Source: Hymenobacter sp. YIM 151500-1 (GTDB taxonomy: Bacteria; Bacteroidota; Bacteroidia; Cytophagales; Hymenobacteraceae). Taken from it: DNA of 64,000 nt. The notes below the pieces were generated by a model. It had not been told where the DNA came from, made no database searches, and saw only the letters and a program-made list of their open reading frames with translations. Positions 54,165-62,747 of the stretch are shown here, one piece after another (positions within the stretch are counted from its first letter, which is position 1; each line of letters begins with the position of its first letter). A program made the position numbers and the translations under genes. The stretch covers positions 620,001 to 684,000 of the forward strand of contig NZ_CP110139.1 of the NCBI RefSeq assembly GCF_025979885.1. Direction: 5' to 3'.

Positions 54165-54779
54165 CTATTTCACCGCCAGGTCCAGCATTTTCTCCTCGCC
54201 GATGTAGCCCGTGAGCTGGTCGCCGATGCGCACGGGGCCGACGCCGCTGGGAGTGCCGGTAAAAAGTAAGTCGCCCGTTTTCAGGGTGATAAACCGGGAA
54301 ATGTAGCTGATGATGGCGGCGAAGGGGTGGAGCATCAGCCCAGAATTGCCGCGCTGCCGCACCTCACCATTCACTTCCAGGCGAAAGTCGATGTTGCTCA
54401 GGTCGGCGAAGTCGGTGACGGGCTTGAACTCCGGCGAAATCGGGGCCGAGCCGTCGAAACCCTTGGCCAGCTCCCAGGGCAGGCCCTTGGCTTTCAGCTT
54501 GCTTTGCAGGTCGCGGGCCGTGAAGTCGATGCCCAGGCCGATGGCGTCGAAGTAGGTATGGGCAAACTTCGGGTCGATGTTCTTGCCGTTTTTGCACACG
54601 CGCAGCACCAGCTCAATTTCGTGGTGGATATCCTGGGAAAAATCGGGCAGGAAAAACGGCTGATTGCGCTGAAGCAGGGCCGTATCGGGCTTGGCGAAGA
54701 TGACGGGCGCGTCGGGCGTTTCGTTCTGAAGCTCGGCAATATGTTCCGCGTAGTTGCGGCCAATGCACAGGATTTTCAT
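54165..54779 (-). CDS. Fumarylacetoacetate hydrolase-family protein (FAHD1-like)
   Basis: 204 residues, close to a minimal FAH fold. The metal site is visible as HHEIELVLRV (Glu-x-Glu) plus Asp in GLGIDFTARDLQ, with the loop AKGFDGSAPIS and TPSGVGPVRIGD near the end. The family includes acylpyruvases, oxaloacetate decarboxylases and hydroxyhepta-dienedioate isomerases; the exact substrate is not clear. An array of eight 8-bp repeats sits 7-71 bp upstream of the start codon. Confidence 0.9.
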   Translation of the reverse strand: MKILCIGRNYAEHIAELQNETPDAPVIFAKPDTALLQRNQPFFLPDFSQDIHHEIELVLRVCKNGKNIDPKFAHTYFDAIGLGIDFTARDLQSKLKAKGLPWELAKGFDGSAPISPEFKPVTDFADLSNIDFRLEVNGEVRQRGNSGLMLHPFAAIISYISRFITLKTGDLLFTGTPSGVGPVRIGDQLTGYIGEEKMLDLAVK

Positions 54780-54786
54780 TCGGAAG

Positions 54787-54850
54787 GGGACTTAGGGACT
54801 TAGGGACTTAGGGACTTAGGGACTTAGGGACTTAGGGACTTAGGGACTTG
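54787..54850. repeat. Tandem array of eight 8-bp GGGACTTA units
   Basis: Seven exact GGGACTTA copies plus a final GGGACTTG, in the presumed 5' untranslated or promoter region of the minus-strand FAH gene. A facing arm of the same word family (CTTAACTAAGCCCTTAAGAC...AAGTCCC) occurs at 55011-55050. Confidence 0.95.
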
Positions 54851-55195
54851 AGTATATGGGGCCGCAAAGGTAGCTGTCAGCCGTAGTGCAGCGAAGGGTG
54901 GGAGGGCGTAGTCAGCGGCTTTTTTGAGCTGGAAGGAGGGAGTACGGCCTTGCCACATGCTGGCGTGAGGGGGTCTCGGGCGGCACGGATGCCAGACGAG
55001 GAGGATAGAACCTTAACTAAGCCCTTAAGACCCTGAGCCCCCAAGTCCCTACCTGAAGCGCCACGCTATACGGAGCTGGCCGCCGGACGTTCGGCAAACA
55101 TTTTGCTCGCCGGCTCACGTATAGCAGTGCGTTAGTGGCTCCGGGTGCAACGCTTCGCCCTGGTCCCTGCTCTTATCTTCCACAGCCACCTCCGT
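54851..55195. other. Intergenic region upstream of the M48 gene
   Basis: No gene. It contains the right arm of the GGGACTTA inverted repeat and otherwise unique sequence, including presumably divergent promoters. Confidence 0.4.
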
Positions 55196-55993
55196 ATGCT
55201 CAAGAAAATTGCCCTTGCTAGCTGCCTGTTCGTGGCGGCGGCGTGCTCCACGGTTCCCATCACCGGCCGGCGCCAGCTTAGCCTGGTTTCCGATGCCGAG
55301 GTAAACGCCCTGGCCGCCCAGCAATACCAGCAGGTGCTTCAGAAAAGCCAAGTCGTAAGCAGCGGCTCACAGGCGGCTATGGTGCGGCGGGTAGGCCAGC
55401 GCGTGCAGCAGGCCGTAGAAACGTATTTCCGCCAGCAAAATGCCCAAAGCCAGCTGGCCGGCTACCAGTGGGAGTTCAATCTGATTCAGGACGATAAGCA
55501 GCAGAACGCCTGGTGTATGCCCGGTGGCAAGGTGGCCGTGTACACTGGCATCCTGCCCATCACCCAGGACGAAAACGGCCTGGCCGTGGTCATGGGCCAC
55601 GAAATTGCCCACGCCGTAGCCAAGCACGGCAACGAGCGGATGAGCCAGGGCCTGGTGCAGCAGCTGGGCGGGCAGGCCCTGGGGGCGGCCCTGTCCACCA
55701 ACTCGGCCATGACCCAGCAGGTAGCCCTGCAAGCCTTCGGCGTCGGCTCGCAGCTGGGCCTGCTCAAGTACGGCCGCAACCAGGAGTCGGAAGCCGACCG
55801 CCTGGGGCTGATTTTCATGGCCATGGCCGGCTACGACCCCAAAGGAGCCGTCAGCTTCTGGGAGCGAATGGCGGCCCGCGAAAATGCCGCCGCGCCCCCG
55901 GAGTTCTTGTCGAGCCACCCCTCCAACGAAACCCGCATTGCCGACATCCAACGGTTGCTGCCCGAAGCCAGCCAGTACTACAAGGGCCGCTAA
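55196..55993 (+). CDS. M48-family metallopeptidase lipoprotein
   Basis: 265 residues from the ATG at 55196. Lipoprotein signal MLKKIALASCLFVAAAC. Zinc metallopeptidase motif HEIAH (in VVMGHEIAHAVAKHG) and the third ligand in ESEADRLG. The opening STVPITGRRQLSLVSDAEVNALAAQQYQ is typical of the BepA/LoiP-like branch of M48, which takes part in outer-membrane protein quality control. It is the first of two lipoprotein genes; the next starts 24 bp after its stop. Confidence 0.93.
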   Translation: MLKKIALASCLFVAAACSTVPITGRRQLSLVSDAEVNALAAQQYQQVLQKSQVVSSGSQAAMVRRVGQRVQQAVETYFRQQNAQSQLAGYQWEFNLIQDDKQQNAWCMPGGKVAVYTGILPITQDENGLAVVMGHEIAHAVAKHGNERMSQGLVQQLGGQALGAALSTNSAMTQQVALQAFGVGSQLGLLKYGRNQESEADRLGLIFMAMAGYDPKGAVSFWERMAARENAAAPPEFLSSHPSNETRIADIQRLLPEASQYYKGR

Positions 55994-56017
55994 CTTCGGC
56001 CTGCATTCTTTCTCCTA

Positions 56018-56587
56018 ATGATTTTTCGTTCTTCGATACCTACCGGGGTGGCTGCGGCCATGCTCGGGCTGGCCGGCCTGCTAAGCGCCTGCGAAACCAC
56101 CAAGCGCGGCTTCCCCGAAGTCAGCTCCCCCGCCAACGACCCCGATGCCCTGCATCGGCGCCAGCTGGAGGCCGTCAGCACGCAGGTGGCCGCAGTGGCT
56201 GAGGGCAAGGTGCGCTACGTGGTGCCCCGCGACCAGCTGGCCGCCGCCTTCACCCGCCAGTTCGGCGACGGTACCGTAATCGACAAAACCATCATCCGTA
56301 AGGTGCAGGAAACGCCCAAGGACAAGGCCGTGTACTACGTGGTGGGCATGGGCCTGCGCAACGGCATGTTCCGGGCCATGGCCCTGCCCCTGCAAACGTC
56401 CTCCGACAACAGCCTGTACCTCACCTCCAACGCCGCGCGCTACATCATCACGGGTGTGGGCTGCACGTTCTGCTTCTTTAACTTCGAGAAAAACGAAATT
56501 GTGGGCACTACCTGCGAGGAAAACACCGGCGGCAGCCGCTGCGACCTGCGCGTAGAAGACAACAACGCCTTTTTCCCCCGCCGCTAA
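56018..56587 (+). CDS. Uncharacterised lipoprotein downstream of the M48 peptidase
   Basis: 189 residues with lipoprotein signal ending LLSAC (Cys25). The soluble part has RYVVPRDQLAAAFTRQFGDGTVIDKTIIRKV and a Cys-containing end (GVGCTFCFFNFEKNEIVGTTCEENTGGSRCDL) with four to five Cys that could form disulfides. No family is recognised. The tight spacing suggests cotranscription with the M48 gene. Confidence 0.75.
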   Translation: MIFRSSIPTGVAAAMLGLAGLLSACETTKRGFPEVSSPANDPDALHRRQLEAVSTQVAAVAEGKVRYVVPRDQLAAAFTRQFGDGTVIDKTIIRKVQETPKDKAVYYVVGMGLRNGMFRAMALPLQTSSDNSLYLTSNAARYIITGVGCTFCFFNFEKNEIVGTTCEENTGGSRCDLRVEDNNAFFPRR

Positions 56588-56589
56588 CT

Positions 56590-56670
56590 ATGCTCAGCCG
56601 CAAATGGATCCTGCGCCTCTCCCTCACCGCCCTGGCCCTGCTGGTCACGACGGATAGTCGGAAGAAGTGA
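56590..56670 (+). CDS. Short hydrophobic peptide ORF, possibly truncated
   Basis: 26 codons, MLSRKWILRLSLTALALLVTTDSRKK, starting two bases after the preceding stop codon. The sequence reads like a signal peptide or membrane anchor. It runs straight into the GTGAGAAGTGAGAC repeat at 56671. It may be a small membrane peptide or a gene cut short by that repeat. Confidence 0.35.
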   Translation: MLSRKWILRLSLTALALLVTTDSRKK

Positions 56671-56775
56671 AACCGTGAGAAGTGAGACAGTGAGAGGTGA
56701 GAAGTGAGACGATGTTCTAGTGGCGCTGGCGTCAGAACATCGTCTCACTTCTTACCTCTCACTGTCTCATGTCTA
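56671..56775. repeat. 'gtgagaagtgagac' simple-sequence inverted repeat, copy 3
   Basis: CCGTGAGAAGTGAGACAGTG...ATGTTCTAGTGGCGCTGGCG, then its complement CATCGTCTCACTTCTTACCT. Same family as 12416 and 13300. Confidence 0.75.
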
Positions 56776-56779
56776 AAAT

Positions 56780-57490
56780 CTACACCATTCCCTCCTCGGC
56801 CAGCTCTATGAACCGCGCGACGCGGTGGGGGAGCAGGTCGGGGTTTACTTTTTCCAGGGGGTGCGGGGTGTTCATGATGATTTCGAACTGGGCCCGGGGC
56901 ATGTAGTCGGCGAAGCGGCGGGAGGCGTCCACGCCGGCGGTTTGGTCCAGCTCGCCCACCAGCACCTGCACGGGTACTTCCAGCGTGGCCAGGTTATCGG
57001 CCGTGAGCAGGGGCGCGTCGCCGAGGCTGCGCATGAGGGCGGCGGTAGCGGCGAGCAGCTCGGGCAGCGGGGTAGGGGCGTGCAGGCGCGTCAGCTGCTC
57101 GGCAAAGTGGGGCACTTTCTCGCGCATTCGGTCAGCGTCCAGCCGCCGGGTTTCGGTGGCGGCCGTAACGGGCGTCCAGTCGAACTTGGTGCCGAGCGTG
57201 GTGATGCTGCGGAAACGGGCCGGGGCGCTGACTGCGGCCGCCAGCGCCGCGTAGCCGCCCATGCTGTACCCGAATACGTGCGTGGAAGCCACCTGCTGCT
57301 CATCCAGCAACTGCAGCACCTCGGCCGCCAGCTGGCGCATCGAAAACGCCCCCACCAGCAGGGGCCGCCCGCCGTGCCCCCCGAAACCCAGGGTGCGCAC
57401 CTCGTACGCCCCGGCCAGCTCCCTGGCCAACGGTTTCAACTGCACTTCCGTGGCCAGCGCCCCGTGCAGCAGCAGAAGAGGATGTTTCAT
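56780..57490 (-). CDS. Alpha/beta-fold hydrolase
   Basis: 236 residues. The nucleophile elbow is GYSMGGYAAL with Ser; the acid is probably in VLVGELDQTAG and the His in IIMNTPHPLEKV. The opening LLLLHGALATEVQLKPLAREL gives the oxyanion loop. Cytoplasmic; the substrate is unknown. It is transcribed toward a repeat, with mpl further upstream on the same strand. Confidence 0.87.
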   Translation of the reverse strand: MKHPLLLLHGALATEVQLKPLARELAGAYEVRTLGFGGHGGRPLLVGAFSMRQLAAEVLQLLDEQQVASTHVFGYSMGGYAALAAAVSAPARFRSITTLGTKFDWTPVTAATETRRLDADRMREKVPHFAEQLTRLHAPTPLPELLAATAALMRSLGDAPLLTADNLATLEVPVQVLVGELDQTAGVDASRRFADYMPRAQFEIIMNTPHPLEKVNPDLLPHRVARFIELAEEGMV

Positions 57491-57525
57491 GTGGTGGGGA
57501 CGCCTTGCCCGCGTCTAGTCTTTGT

Positions 57526-57643
57526 TGGGTAGGGGCGCGTCGCACGCGCCCGGTCTTTGAACGGTATCGAATGGATGTTCAACCACTACGTATCGTTACC
57601 GTTCATTGCCGGCGGGCGCGTGCAACGCGCCCCTACGGTGCTA
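57526..57643. repeat. 'GGGGCGCGT' inverted repeat
   Basis: TAGGGGCGCGTCGCACGCGCCC (57531-57552) faces GGGCGCGTGCAACGCGCCCCTA (57621-57642), with inner AACGGTA/TACCGTT words. The same GGGCGCGTGCAACGCGCCC core lies at 3296. Confidence 0.8.
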
Positions 57644-59018
57644 CCTGCTCGGCCAGCTTGCCCAGGTCCAGCCCGTCGAATGTGCCCGACGACATCATCA
57701 GCAGGTTGGTGTTCTGCCAGTTTTGCGCGTGCAGGAAGGCGGCCAGCTCCTGGCTGTTGGTAAACACGCGCAGGTCGGGGCGCCGGAAGGCCTGCTGCAC
57801 GGCTTCGGGCGGCAGCGGGGGCAGGCGCTTGTGCTCCAGCACGTGCGGGTTGAAGTAGACCACGGCCACATCGGGCGCGTCGAAGCAGTGGGCGTACTGG
57901 GGCAGAAAGGCCGGGTTGAGGGAGCTGAACGTGTGCAGCTCCAAGCAGGCCACCAGCTTGCGCTGCGGATACTGCTTTTTGAGGGCCGCGGCCGTAGCCT
58001 TGAGCTTGCTGGGCGCGTGGGCGAAGTCCTTGTACACCACCGCCGTAGCGCCTTCCCGCACCAGCTCCAGGCGGCGGGCCGCGCCTTTAAACGTGGCAAT
58101 GGCCTCGTAGAAGTCTTTGCCCTTAATGCCCAGGTACTTGCACACTTCCTTGGCCGCCGAGATGTTGCGCAGGTTATGCTCCCCAAACACCTGCACGGGT
58201 ATCTCGTCGTCTTTTTTGGTAATGAGGAAGGTCTTGCCCTGGCGAATCACGTGCTCGTGCGGGCCGTAGCCGATGTACTTCACGTCGGGGTTGCTGGGCA
58301 CGGTCACCAGCTGCACCTGCTCGTCGTCCTGGTCGTAGATGAGCGTGCCGGCCTTGGGCGTCATCTCCGCAAAAATCTTGAACTGCTCCCGGTAGATTTC
58401 CTCGGTCGGAAACACGTTGATATGGTCCCAGCTGATGCCGGAAATCACCCCGATGTGGTGGTGGTAGAGGTGAAACTTGGGCCGCCGGTCGATGGGCGAG
58501 GCCAGGTACTCGTCGCCCTCGATGATGATGACGGGCGCGTCGTCGGTGAGCTGCACCATTAGGTCGAAGCCCTCCAGCTGGGCGCCCACGGCGTAGTCGA
58601 ACTGCCGCTTGTGGTAGCGCAGCACGTGCAGGATGAGGGAGGTAATGCTGGTTTTGCCGTGGGAGCCGCCAATCACCACCCGCTGCTTGTTGCGCGAGGC
58701 CTCATAAATAAACTCCGGAAACGAGTACACCCGCAGCCCCAGCTCCTGGGCCCGCAGCAGCTCGGGGTTGTCGGGGCGGGCGTGCATCCCGACGATGACG
58801 GCATCGAGGTCCGCGGTAATCTTTTCCGGAAACCAGCCCTCGGCGGCCGGTAGTAGCCCGGCCGCCGCCAGCCGGCCTTTAGCAGGCTCGAAGATTTCGT
58901 CGTCGGAGCCCGTGACGTGGGCGCCGCGCCGGTGCAGGGCCAGGGCCAGGTTGTGCATAATGCTGCCCCCGACGGCAATCAGGTGCAGGCGTTGGAGCGA
59001 GGAGGGAGTAGAGGTCAT
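57633..59018 (-). CDS. mpl: UDP-N-acetylmuramate:L-alanyl-gamma-D-glutamyl-meso-DAP ligase
   Basis: 461 residues. Mpl recycles murein tripeptide by attaching it to UDP-MurNAc. Mur-ligase features: an N-terminal UDP-binding domain (LIAVGGSIMHNLALALHRRGAHVTGSDDEIFEP), ATP loop IGGSHGKTSITSL, central EGDEY with the Mg2+ Glu, and C-terminal YKDFAHAPSKLKATAAAL. GGSIMHNLA in place of MurC's GIGMSG is typical of Mpl. Isolated from other cell-wall genes here. Confidence 0.92.
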   Translation of the reverse strand: MTSTPSSLQRLHLIAVGGSIMHNLALALHRRGAHVTGSDDEIFEPAKGRLAAAGLLPAAEGWFPEKITADLDAVIVGMHARPDNPELLRAQELGLRVYSFPEFIYEASRNKQRVVIGGSHGKTSITSLILHVLRYHKRQFDYAVGAQLEGFDLMVQLTDDAPVIIIEGDEYLASPIDRRPKFHLYHHHIGVISGISWDHINVFPTEEIYREQFKIFAEMTPKAGTLIYDQDDEQVQLVTVPSNPDVKYIGYGPHEHVIRQGKTFLITKKDDEIPVQVFGEHNLRNISAAKEVCKYLGIKGKDFYEAIATFKGAARRLELVREGATAVVYKDFAHAPSKLKATAAALKKQYPQRKLVACLELHTFSSLNPAFLPQYAHCFDAPDVAVVYFNPHVLEHKRLPPLPPEAVQQAFRRPDLRVFTNSQELAAFLHAQNWQNTNLLMMSSGTFDGLDLGKLAEQVAP

Positions 59019-59049
59019 TCAGAATAAGAGAGTAACGGGCGGCAAAGGT

Positions 59050-59240
59050 AGGCATGTAGCACATGCTGTAGCTTGTACCGGCGCTGGCCCTTCGGTGGTG
59101 CGTCGGCCGCGCGTTTGGGGCGGGTCGCCCAGCTACCGTTCCGAGAAAAGCAGTTACGCCGGAAAACGGTTGGTGTCCGGCACAACCCAGAGGCAGGTAA
59201 GCCAACGCCGGCACAAGCTACAGCATGTGCTACACTCTCC
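59050..59240. repeat. MITE-like element upstream of dnaB
   Basis: TGTAGCACATGCTGTAGCTT and its complement AAGCTACAGCATGTGCTACA bound the element, with matching inner GTACCGGCGCTGGC/GCCAACGCCGGCAC. It does not overlap the dnaB start, which lies about 150 bp further on. 59241-59393 contains no gene. Confidence 0.8.
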
Positions 59241-59393
59241 TCATCATACACAAAAGAAACATTTTATGCCAGCCCCGACTTCTTGGCCCCAGCCGTTAGC
59301 TTTGTAACCCCCCGGCCCCAAGCGCCGGGGTGGGCGAAAGAAAATTCGCCCAAAACCGGCCCAACCTGCTTACCTTGTAGTACACACCTGCTG

Positions 59394-62039
59394 ATGAACG
59401 ACCGGATGGATGACCGCCTGAAACAATCGGCCGCGCGGGCCAAAGCTGCCCTGATTAACCGCCCCGCCGTAGTGCCGATGGGCGGGCCGGCGGGTAAGCT
59501 GCCGCCCCAGGCCCTGGAGCTGGAAGCCGCCGTGCTCGGCGCCCTCATGCTCGAAAAGGACGCCCTCACCACCGTTATCGACATCCTTAAGCCCCAGAGC
59601 TTCTACAAGGACGGCCACCAGCGCATCTTCAAGGCCATCCTGAATTTGTTCGACAAGTCGGAGCCAATTGACATTCTCACCGTCACGCACGAGCTGCGCG
59701 AGATGGGCGAGCTGGAATCGGCGGGCGGGGCGCACTACGTGGCCAACCTCACGTTCAAGGTCAACTCGGCGGCCAACATCGAGTACCACGCCCGCATCAT
59801 CACCGAAAACGCCATCAAGCGGGAGCTGATCAACATTGCCAGCACCATTCAGCGCGACGCCTTCGAGGACACCACCGACGTGTTTAACCTGCTGGACGCC
59901 ACCGAGCAGGCCCTGTTTGAGGTGTCGGAGTCGAACATCCGCAAGAATTTCGACGACATGCGCAGCCTGATGGGCAAGGCCATCAAGGAGCTGGAAGAAA
60001 AGAAAGACCAGAAGGACGGTCTTACCGGCGTACCCTCCGGCTTCTCGGCCCTGGACCGTGTGACGAGCGGCTGGCAAGCCTCCGATTTAGTGATAATTGC
60101 CGCGCGACCGGGCATGGGTAAGTGCCTCGGCAAAGGCACGAAAGTGCTGATGTACGACGGCACCCTGCGCAATGTGGAAGACGTACAGGCTGGCGAACTG
60201 CTCATGGGCGACGACTCCACCCCGCGCCGGGTGCTCAGCATCGCCCGCGGCCGGGAGCGGATGTACTGGGTGCGCCAGAATAAGGCCGAAGCCTACCGCG
60301 TCAACGAAAGCCATATTCTTTCGCTGAAACGCTCGCGCAACGAGGGCCCGCACCGGAACGGCGACGTACTCAACATTACGGTAAAAGACTGGCTCAGCAA
60401 GTCCGCCAAGTTCCGCACCAACTACAAAGGCTACAAAGTGCCCGTAGAGTTTGCGGCTCAGGAAGTGCCCGTAGACCCCTACTTCCTCGGGCTGTGGCTG
60501 GGCGACGGCAGCACCGACAATTGCCGCATCACGGCCCAGGACCCGGAAATTATCAGCTACCTCAGCGAGTACGCCGACGAGCTGGACCTGCAAGTAACCG
60601 TGGGCGTAGTGGCCAACCGCTGCAACTCCTACGGCATCACCCGCGGCCGGCAGGGCGGCAGCCTCGCGCAATTTTCCTTGCAAGACGAACTGCGTCAGCT
60701 GGGCGTGCTCGGCGACAAGCACATTCCGCAGCACTACCTCATCAATAGTACCGAAAACCGCCTGCGCCTGCTGGCCGGGCTGATTGATTCGGATGGCCAC
60801 CTGGACCCGGTTTCCAACGGCTACGAAATCACTCAGAAACACCATCGTCTGGCCCGCCAGATTAAGTTCCTGGCCGATTCGCTGGGCTTTCGTACGTCCC
60901 TGAAAAAGAAGCGGGCCGCTATTAGCGCCATCGGCTACGAAAGCGAGGTGTACCGGGTGCGCATCTACGGCGACATTGACCGGGTGCCGGTGCGGGTGGC
61001 GCGCAAGCAAGCCCAGCCCTGGAAAAGCCCGGTGGACTGGCGCCTGACCGGCATTTCGGTGGAGTTCGACAAAGAGGACGACTACTACGGCTTCAGCATC
61101 GACGGCAACCGGCTGTTTCTGCTCCAGGACATGACCGTGACCCACAACACGGCCTTCGTAGTCTCGGCCATGCGCAACGCGGCGGTGGAGTTCAAGAAGC
61201 CGGTGGCCATCTTCTCCCTGGAAATGTCCTCGCTCCAGCTCGTGAACCGTTTGATTTCGGCGGAAGCAGAGCTGGATTCCGAGAAAATCAAGAAGGGCAA
61301 CCTGGCCGACTACGAGTGGGCCCAGCTCAACCACAAGATTGCGGCCCTGTCGTCGGCCCCGATTTACATTGATGATACGCCGGGCCTGAGCATCCGGGAG
61401 CTGCGCACCAAGTGCCGCCGCCTCAAAGCCCACCACGACATCTCGATGATTATTATCGACTACTTACAGTTGATGACCGGCAACACGGATGGCAAAGGCG
61501 GAGGCGGCAACCGTGAACAGGAAATTGCCTCGATTTCTAGGGCGCTCAAGGGCATTGCTAAGGAGTTGAACGTGCCTGTGCTGGCTTTGTCCCAGCTGTC
61601 GCGCTCCGTGGAAACTCGCGGCGGCGACAAAAAGCCCCAGCTCTCGGACCTGCGCGAATCGGGCTCCATCGAGCAGGACGCCGACATGGTTATCTTCCTG
61701 TACCGGCCTGAGTACTACAAGATTACCGAGGACGAAATGGGCAACCCCACCCAGGGCATGGGCGAGGTTATCATTGCCAAGCACCGCAACGGCTCCCTCG
61801 AAACCGTGCAGCTCAAGTTCATCGGCCGCTTCACCAAGTTTGCCGACCTCGACGGCGTGGGCTTCGGCGACGCGGGCGCCTTCAACGCCGGTGCTTTCCC
61901 CACCAGCACTTTTGACGACGACCAATCGGGCTTCGCGCCCAACACCATCCGCCTGGGCTCCCGCATCAACAACGACGGTCCGCCGCCCGCCCAGCCCTTC
62001 CCCCGCAGCACCTTCGACGACGGCCCGCCGCCGTTTTAA
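59394..62039 (+). CDS. dnaB: Replicative DNA helicase with intein
   Basis: 881 residues from the ATG at 59394 (MNDRMDDRLKQ); the frame extends to 59073 but through a repeat. DnaB is the hexameric fork helicase. N-terminal domain: LPPQALELEAAVLGALMLEKDALTTVIDIL. The C-terminal RecA-like domain starts FSALDRVTSGWQASDLVIIAARPGMGK. A 342-residue intein (residues 244-585) interrupts the Walker A loop between GMGK and TAF. After it come SLEMSSLQLVNRL, Walker B SMIIIDYLQLMTG, the DnaB box LSQLSRSVETR and SGSIEQDADMVIFLYRPEYY. The spliced product would be 539 residues, normal for Bacteroidota, with a Pro-rich tail. Confidence 0.96.
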   Translation: MNDRMDDRLKQSAARAKAALINRPAVVPMGGPAGKLPPQALELEAAVLGALMLEKDALTTVIDILKPQSFYKDGHQRIFKAILNLFDKSEPIDILTVTHELREMGELESAGGAHYVANLTFKVNSAANIEYHARIITENAIKRELINIASTIQRDAFEDTTDVFNLLDATEQALFEVSESNIRKNFDDMRSLMGKAIKELEEKKDQKDGLTGVPSGFSALDRVTSGWQASDLVIIAARPGMGKCLGKGTKVLMYDGTLRNVEDVQAGELLMGDDSTPRRVLSIARGRERMYWVRQNKAEAYRVNESHILSLKRSRNEGPHRNGDVLNITVKDWLSKSAKFRTNYKGYKVPVEFAAQEVPVDPYFLGLWLGDGSTDNCRITAQDPEIISYLSEYADELDLQVTVGVVANRCNSYGITRGRQGGSLAQFSLQDELRQLGVLGDKHIPQHYLINSTENRLRLLAGLIDSDGHLDPVSNGYEITQKHHRLARQIKFLADSLGFRTSLKKKRAAISAIGYESEVYRVRIYGDIDRVPVRVARKQAQPWKSPVDWRLTGISVEFDKEDDYYGFSIDGNRLFLLQDMTVTHNTAFVVSAMRNAAVEFKKPVAIFSLEMSSLQLVNRLISAEAELDSEKIKKGNLADYEWAQLNHKIAALSSAPIYIDDTPGLSIRELRTKCRRLKAHHDISMIIIDYLQLMTGNTDGKGGGGNREQEIASISRALKGIAKELNVPVLALSQLSRSVETRGGDKKPQLSDLRESGSIEQDADMVIFLYRPEYYKITEDEMGNPTQGMGEVIIAKHRNGSLETVQLKFIGRFTKFADLDGVGFGDAGAFNAGAFPTSTFDDDQSGFAPNTIRLGSRINNDGPPPAQPFPRSTFDDGPPPF
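60123..61148 (+). mobile_element. DnaB intein with LAGLIDADG homing endonuclease
   Basis: Encodes 342 residues starting with the splicing Cys (CLGKGTKVLMYDGT, block A) and ending VTHN, with Thr as the +1 residue. Block B-like motif NESHILSLKR has the conserved His; block G-like FLLQDMTVTHN. Two dodecapeptide motifs, YFLGLWLGDG and LAGLIDSDG, mark a LAGLIDADG endonuclease. All splice-essential residues (Cys1, penultimate His, terminal Asn, Thr+1) are present, so it should splice. Composition matches the host, so it is not obviously recent. Confidence 0.94.
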
Positions 62040-62055
62040 TACAGTGCTTCTCTGA

Positions 62056-62087
62056 AGCGTCAGATGGCAACATCTGGCGCTTTTTTT
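62056..62087 (+). terminator. Terminator after dnaB
   Basis: An 11-bp stem AGCGTCAGATG (62056-62066)/CATCTGGCGCT (62071-62081) with loop GCAA and a seven-T tract. Confidence 0.92.
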
Positions 62088-62102
62088 CGGCTGCGCAATT
62101 AG

Positions 62103-62206
62103 GTGTAACGCGAAGTTTCTCTTCGCGACTCGCACGGCGCAACTTGCACGGTCGGTATAGTGCTGTGCTGGTCCAGACGGTCGCGAAGTGAAACTTCGCG
62201 TTACAT
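62103..62206. repeat. GCGAAGT palindromic repeat, copy 3
   Basis: TGTAACGCGAAGTTTCTCTT...AAGTGAAACTTCGCGTTACA, same family as 595 and 3172. It ends 7 bp before the ModE-like start codon. Confidence 0.85.
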
Positions 62207-62212
62207 TTCGGC

Positions 62213-62569
62213 ATGAAACCCCTGCTTCGCCCCGACCTGACTTTTCGCCTGAACGGCCGCCTGTGGGTGGAGACGGACGACGACCGGTTTATGGGAATTG
62301 GGCGGCTGGAACTGCTGACGCTGATCCGGGAGCAGGGCTCCATCTCGAAGGCGGCTCAGCAGATGGGCATGTCGTACAAGCGGGCCTGGGAACTGGTGGC
62401 CTCGCTGAATGCCCAGGCGGCGCGGCCCTTGGTGCTGACCCAGGCTGGCGGCAAGCGCGGGGGCGGGGCCGAAGTGACGCCGGAAGGGGAGGCCCTGATT
62501 GCCGAGTTCCGGGAGTTGCAGGCGCGGTTTCAGGAGTTTTTGCGGGCTGAGGCGGTGCGGCTGCTGTAA
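62213..62569 (+). CDS. ModE-like winged-helix DNA-binding protein, DNA-binding domain only
   Basis: 118 residues. The core matches the ModE N-terminal domain closely: GRLELLTLIREQGSISKAAQQMGMSYKRAWELVASLN, then GGKRGGGAEVTPEGEALI. Full-length ModE adds two molybdate-binding TOBE/Mop domains; they are absent, and the gene ends cleanly after a coiled-coil-like helix. Stand-alone ModE-type proteins (ModE/LysR-like wHTH) are known next to molybdate genes. A ModE-box-like palindrome lies downstream, before the TonB receptor (62719-62742), which implies that this protein controls the receptor. Confidence 0.88.
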   Translation: MKPLLRPDLTFRLNGRLWVETDDDRFMGIGRLELLTLIREQGSISKAAQQMGMSYKRAWELVASLNAQAARPLVLTQAGGKRGGGAEVTPEGEALIAEFRELQARFQEFLRAEAVRLL

Positions 62570-62577
62570 AGGGTATT

Positions 62578-62673
62578 TCTCGCAGTGTTGCGCAGTGGAA
62601 AGGCGCAGTGGTTCGCAGTGTGCTGACGTCTGAATACTGCGAACCACTGCGTTTTTCCACTACGCAACACTGC
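62578..62673. repeat. 'CGCAGTGTTGCG' inverted repeat
   Basis: CTCGCAGTGTTGCGCAGTGG (62579-62598) faces CCACTACGCAACACTGCGAG (62657-62676), with inner CGCAGTGGTTCGCAGT/ACTGCGAACCACTGCG. MITE-like, non-coding, between the regulator and the receptor. Confidence 0.85.
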
Positions 62674-62718
62674 GAGGAACTCGTCCGCAAAAACCAGCTA
62701 ACCAATCCGAACATCCAT

Positions 62719-62742
62719 CGTTATGTTTGAAGAAATATAACG
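62719..62742 (+). promoter_or_regulatory. ModE-box-like operator upstream of the TonB-dependent receptor
   Basis: A 24-bp imperfect palindrome with half-sites CGTTATGT and ATATAACG separated by 8 bp, ending 5 bp before the receptor ATG. The E. coli ModE operator at modA, as I recall it, has the same length and half-sites (CGTTATAT-N8-ACATAACG). Its position against the start codon suggests direct control of receptor expression. Confidence 0.7.
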
Positions 62743-62747
62743 GTCAT

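Noticed and set aside
59073..59393. 107-codon extension of DnaB
   Set aside because: It runs through a MITE-like repeat. DnaB sequence starts at MNDRMDD, and the 539-residue spliced length from there is normal.
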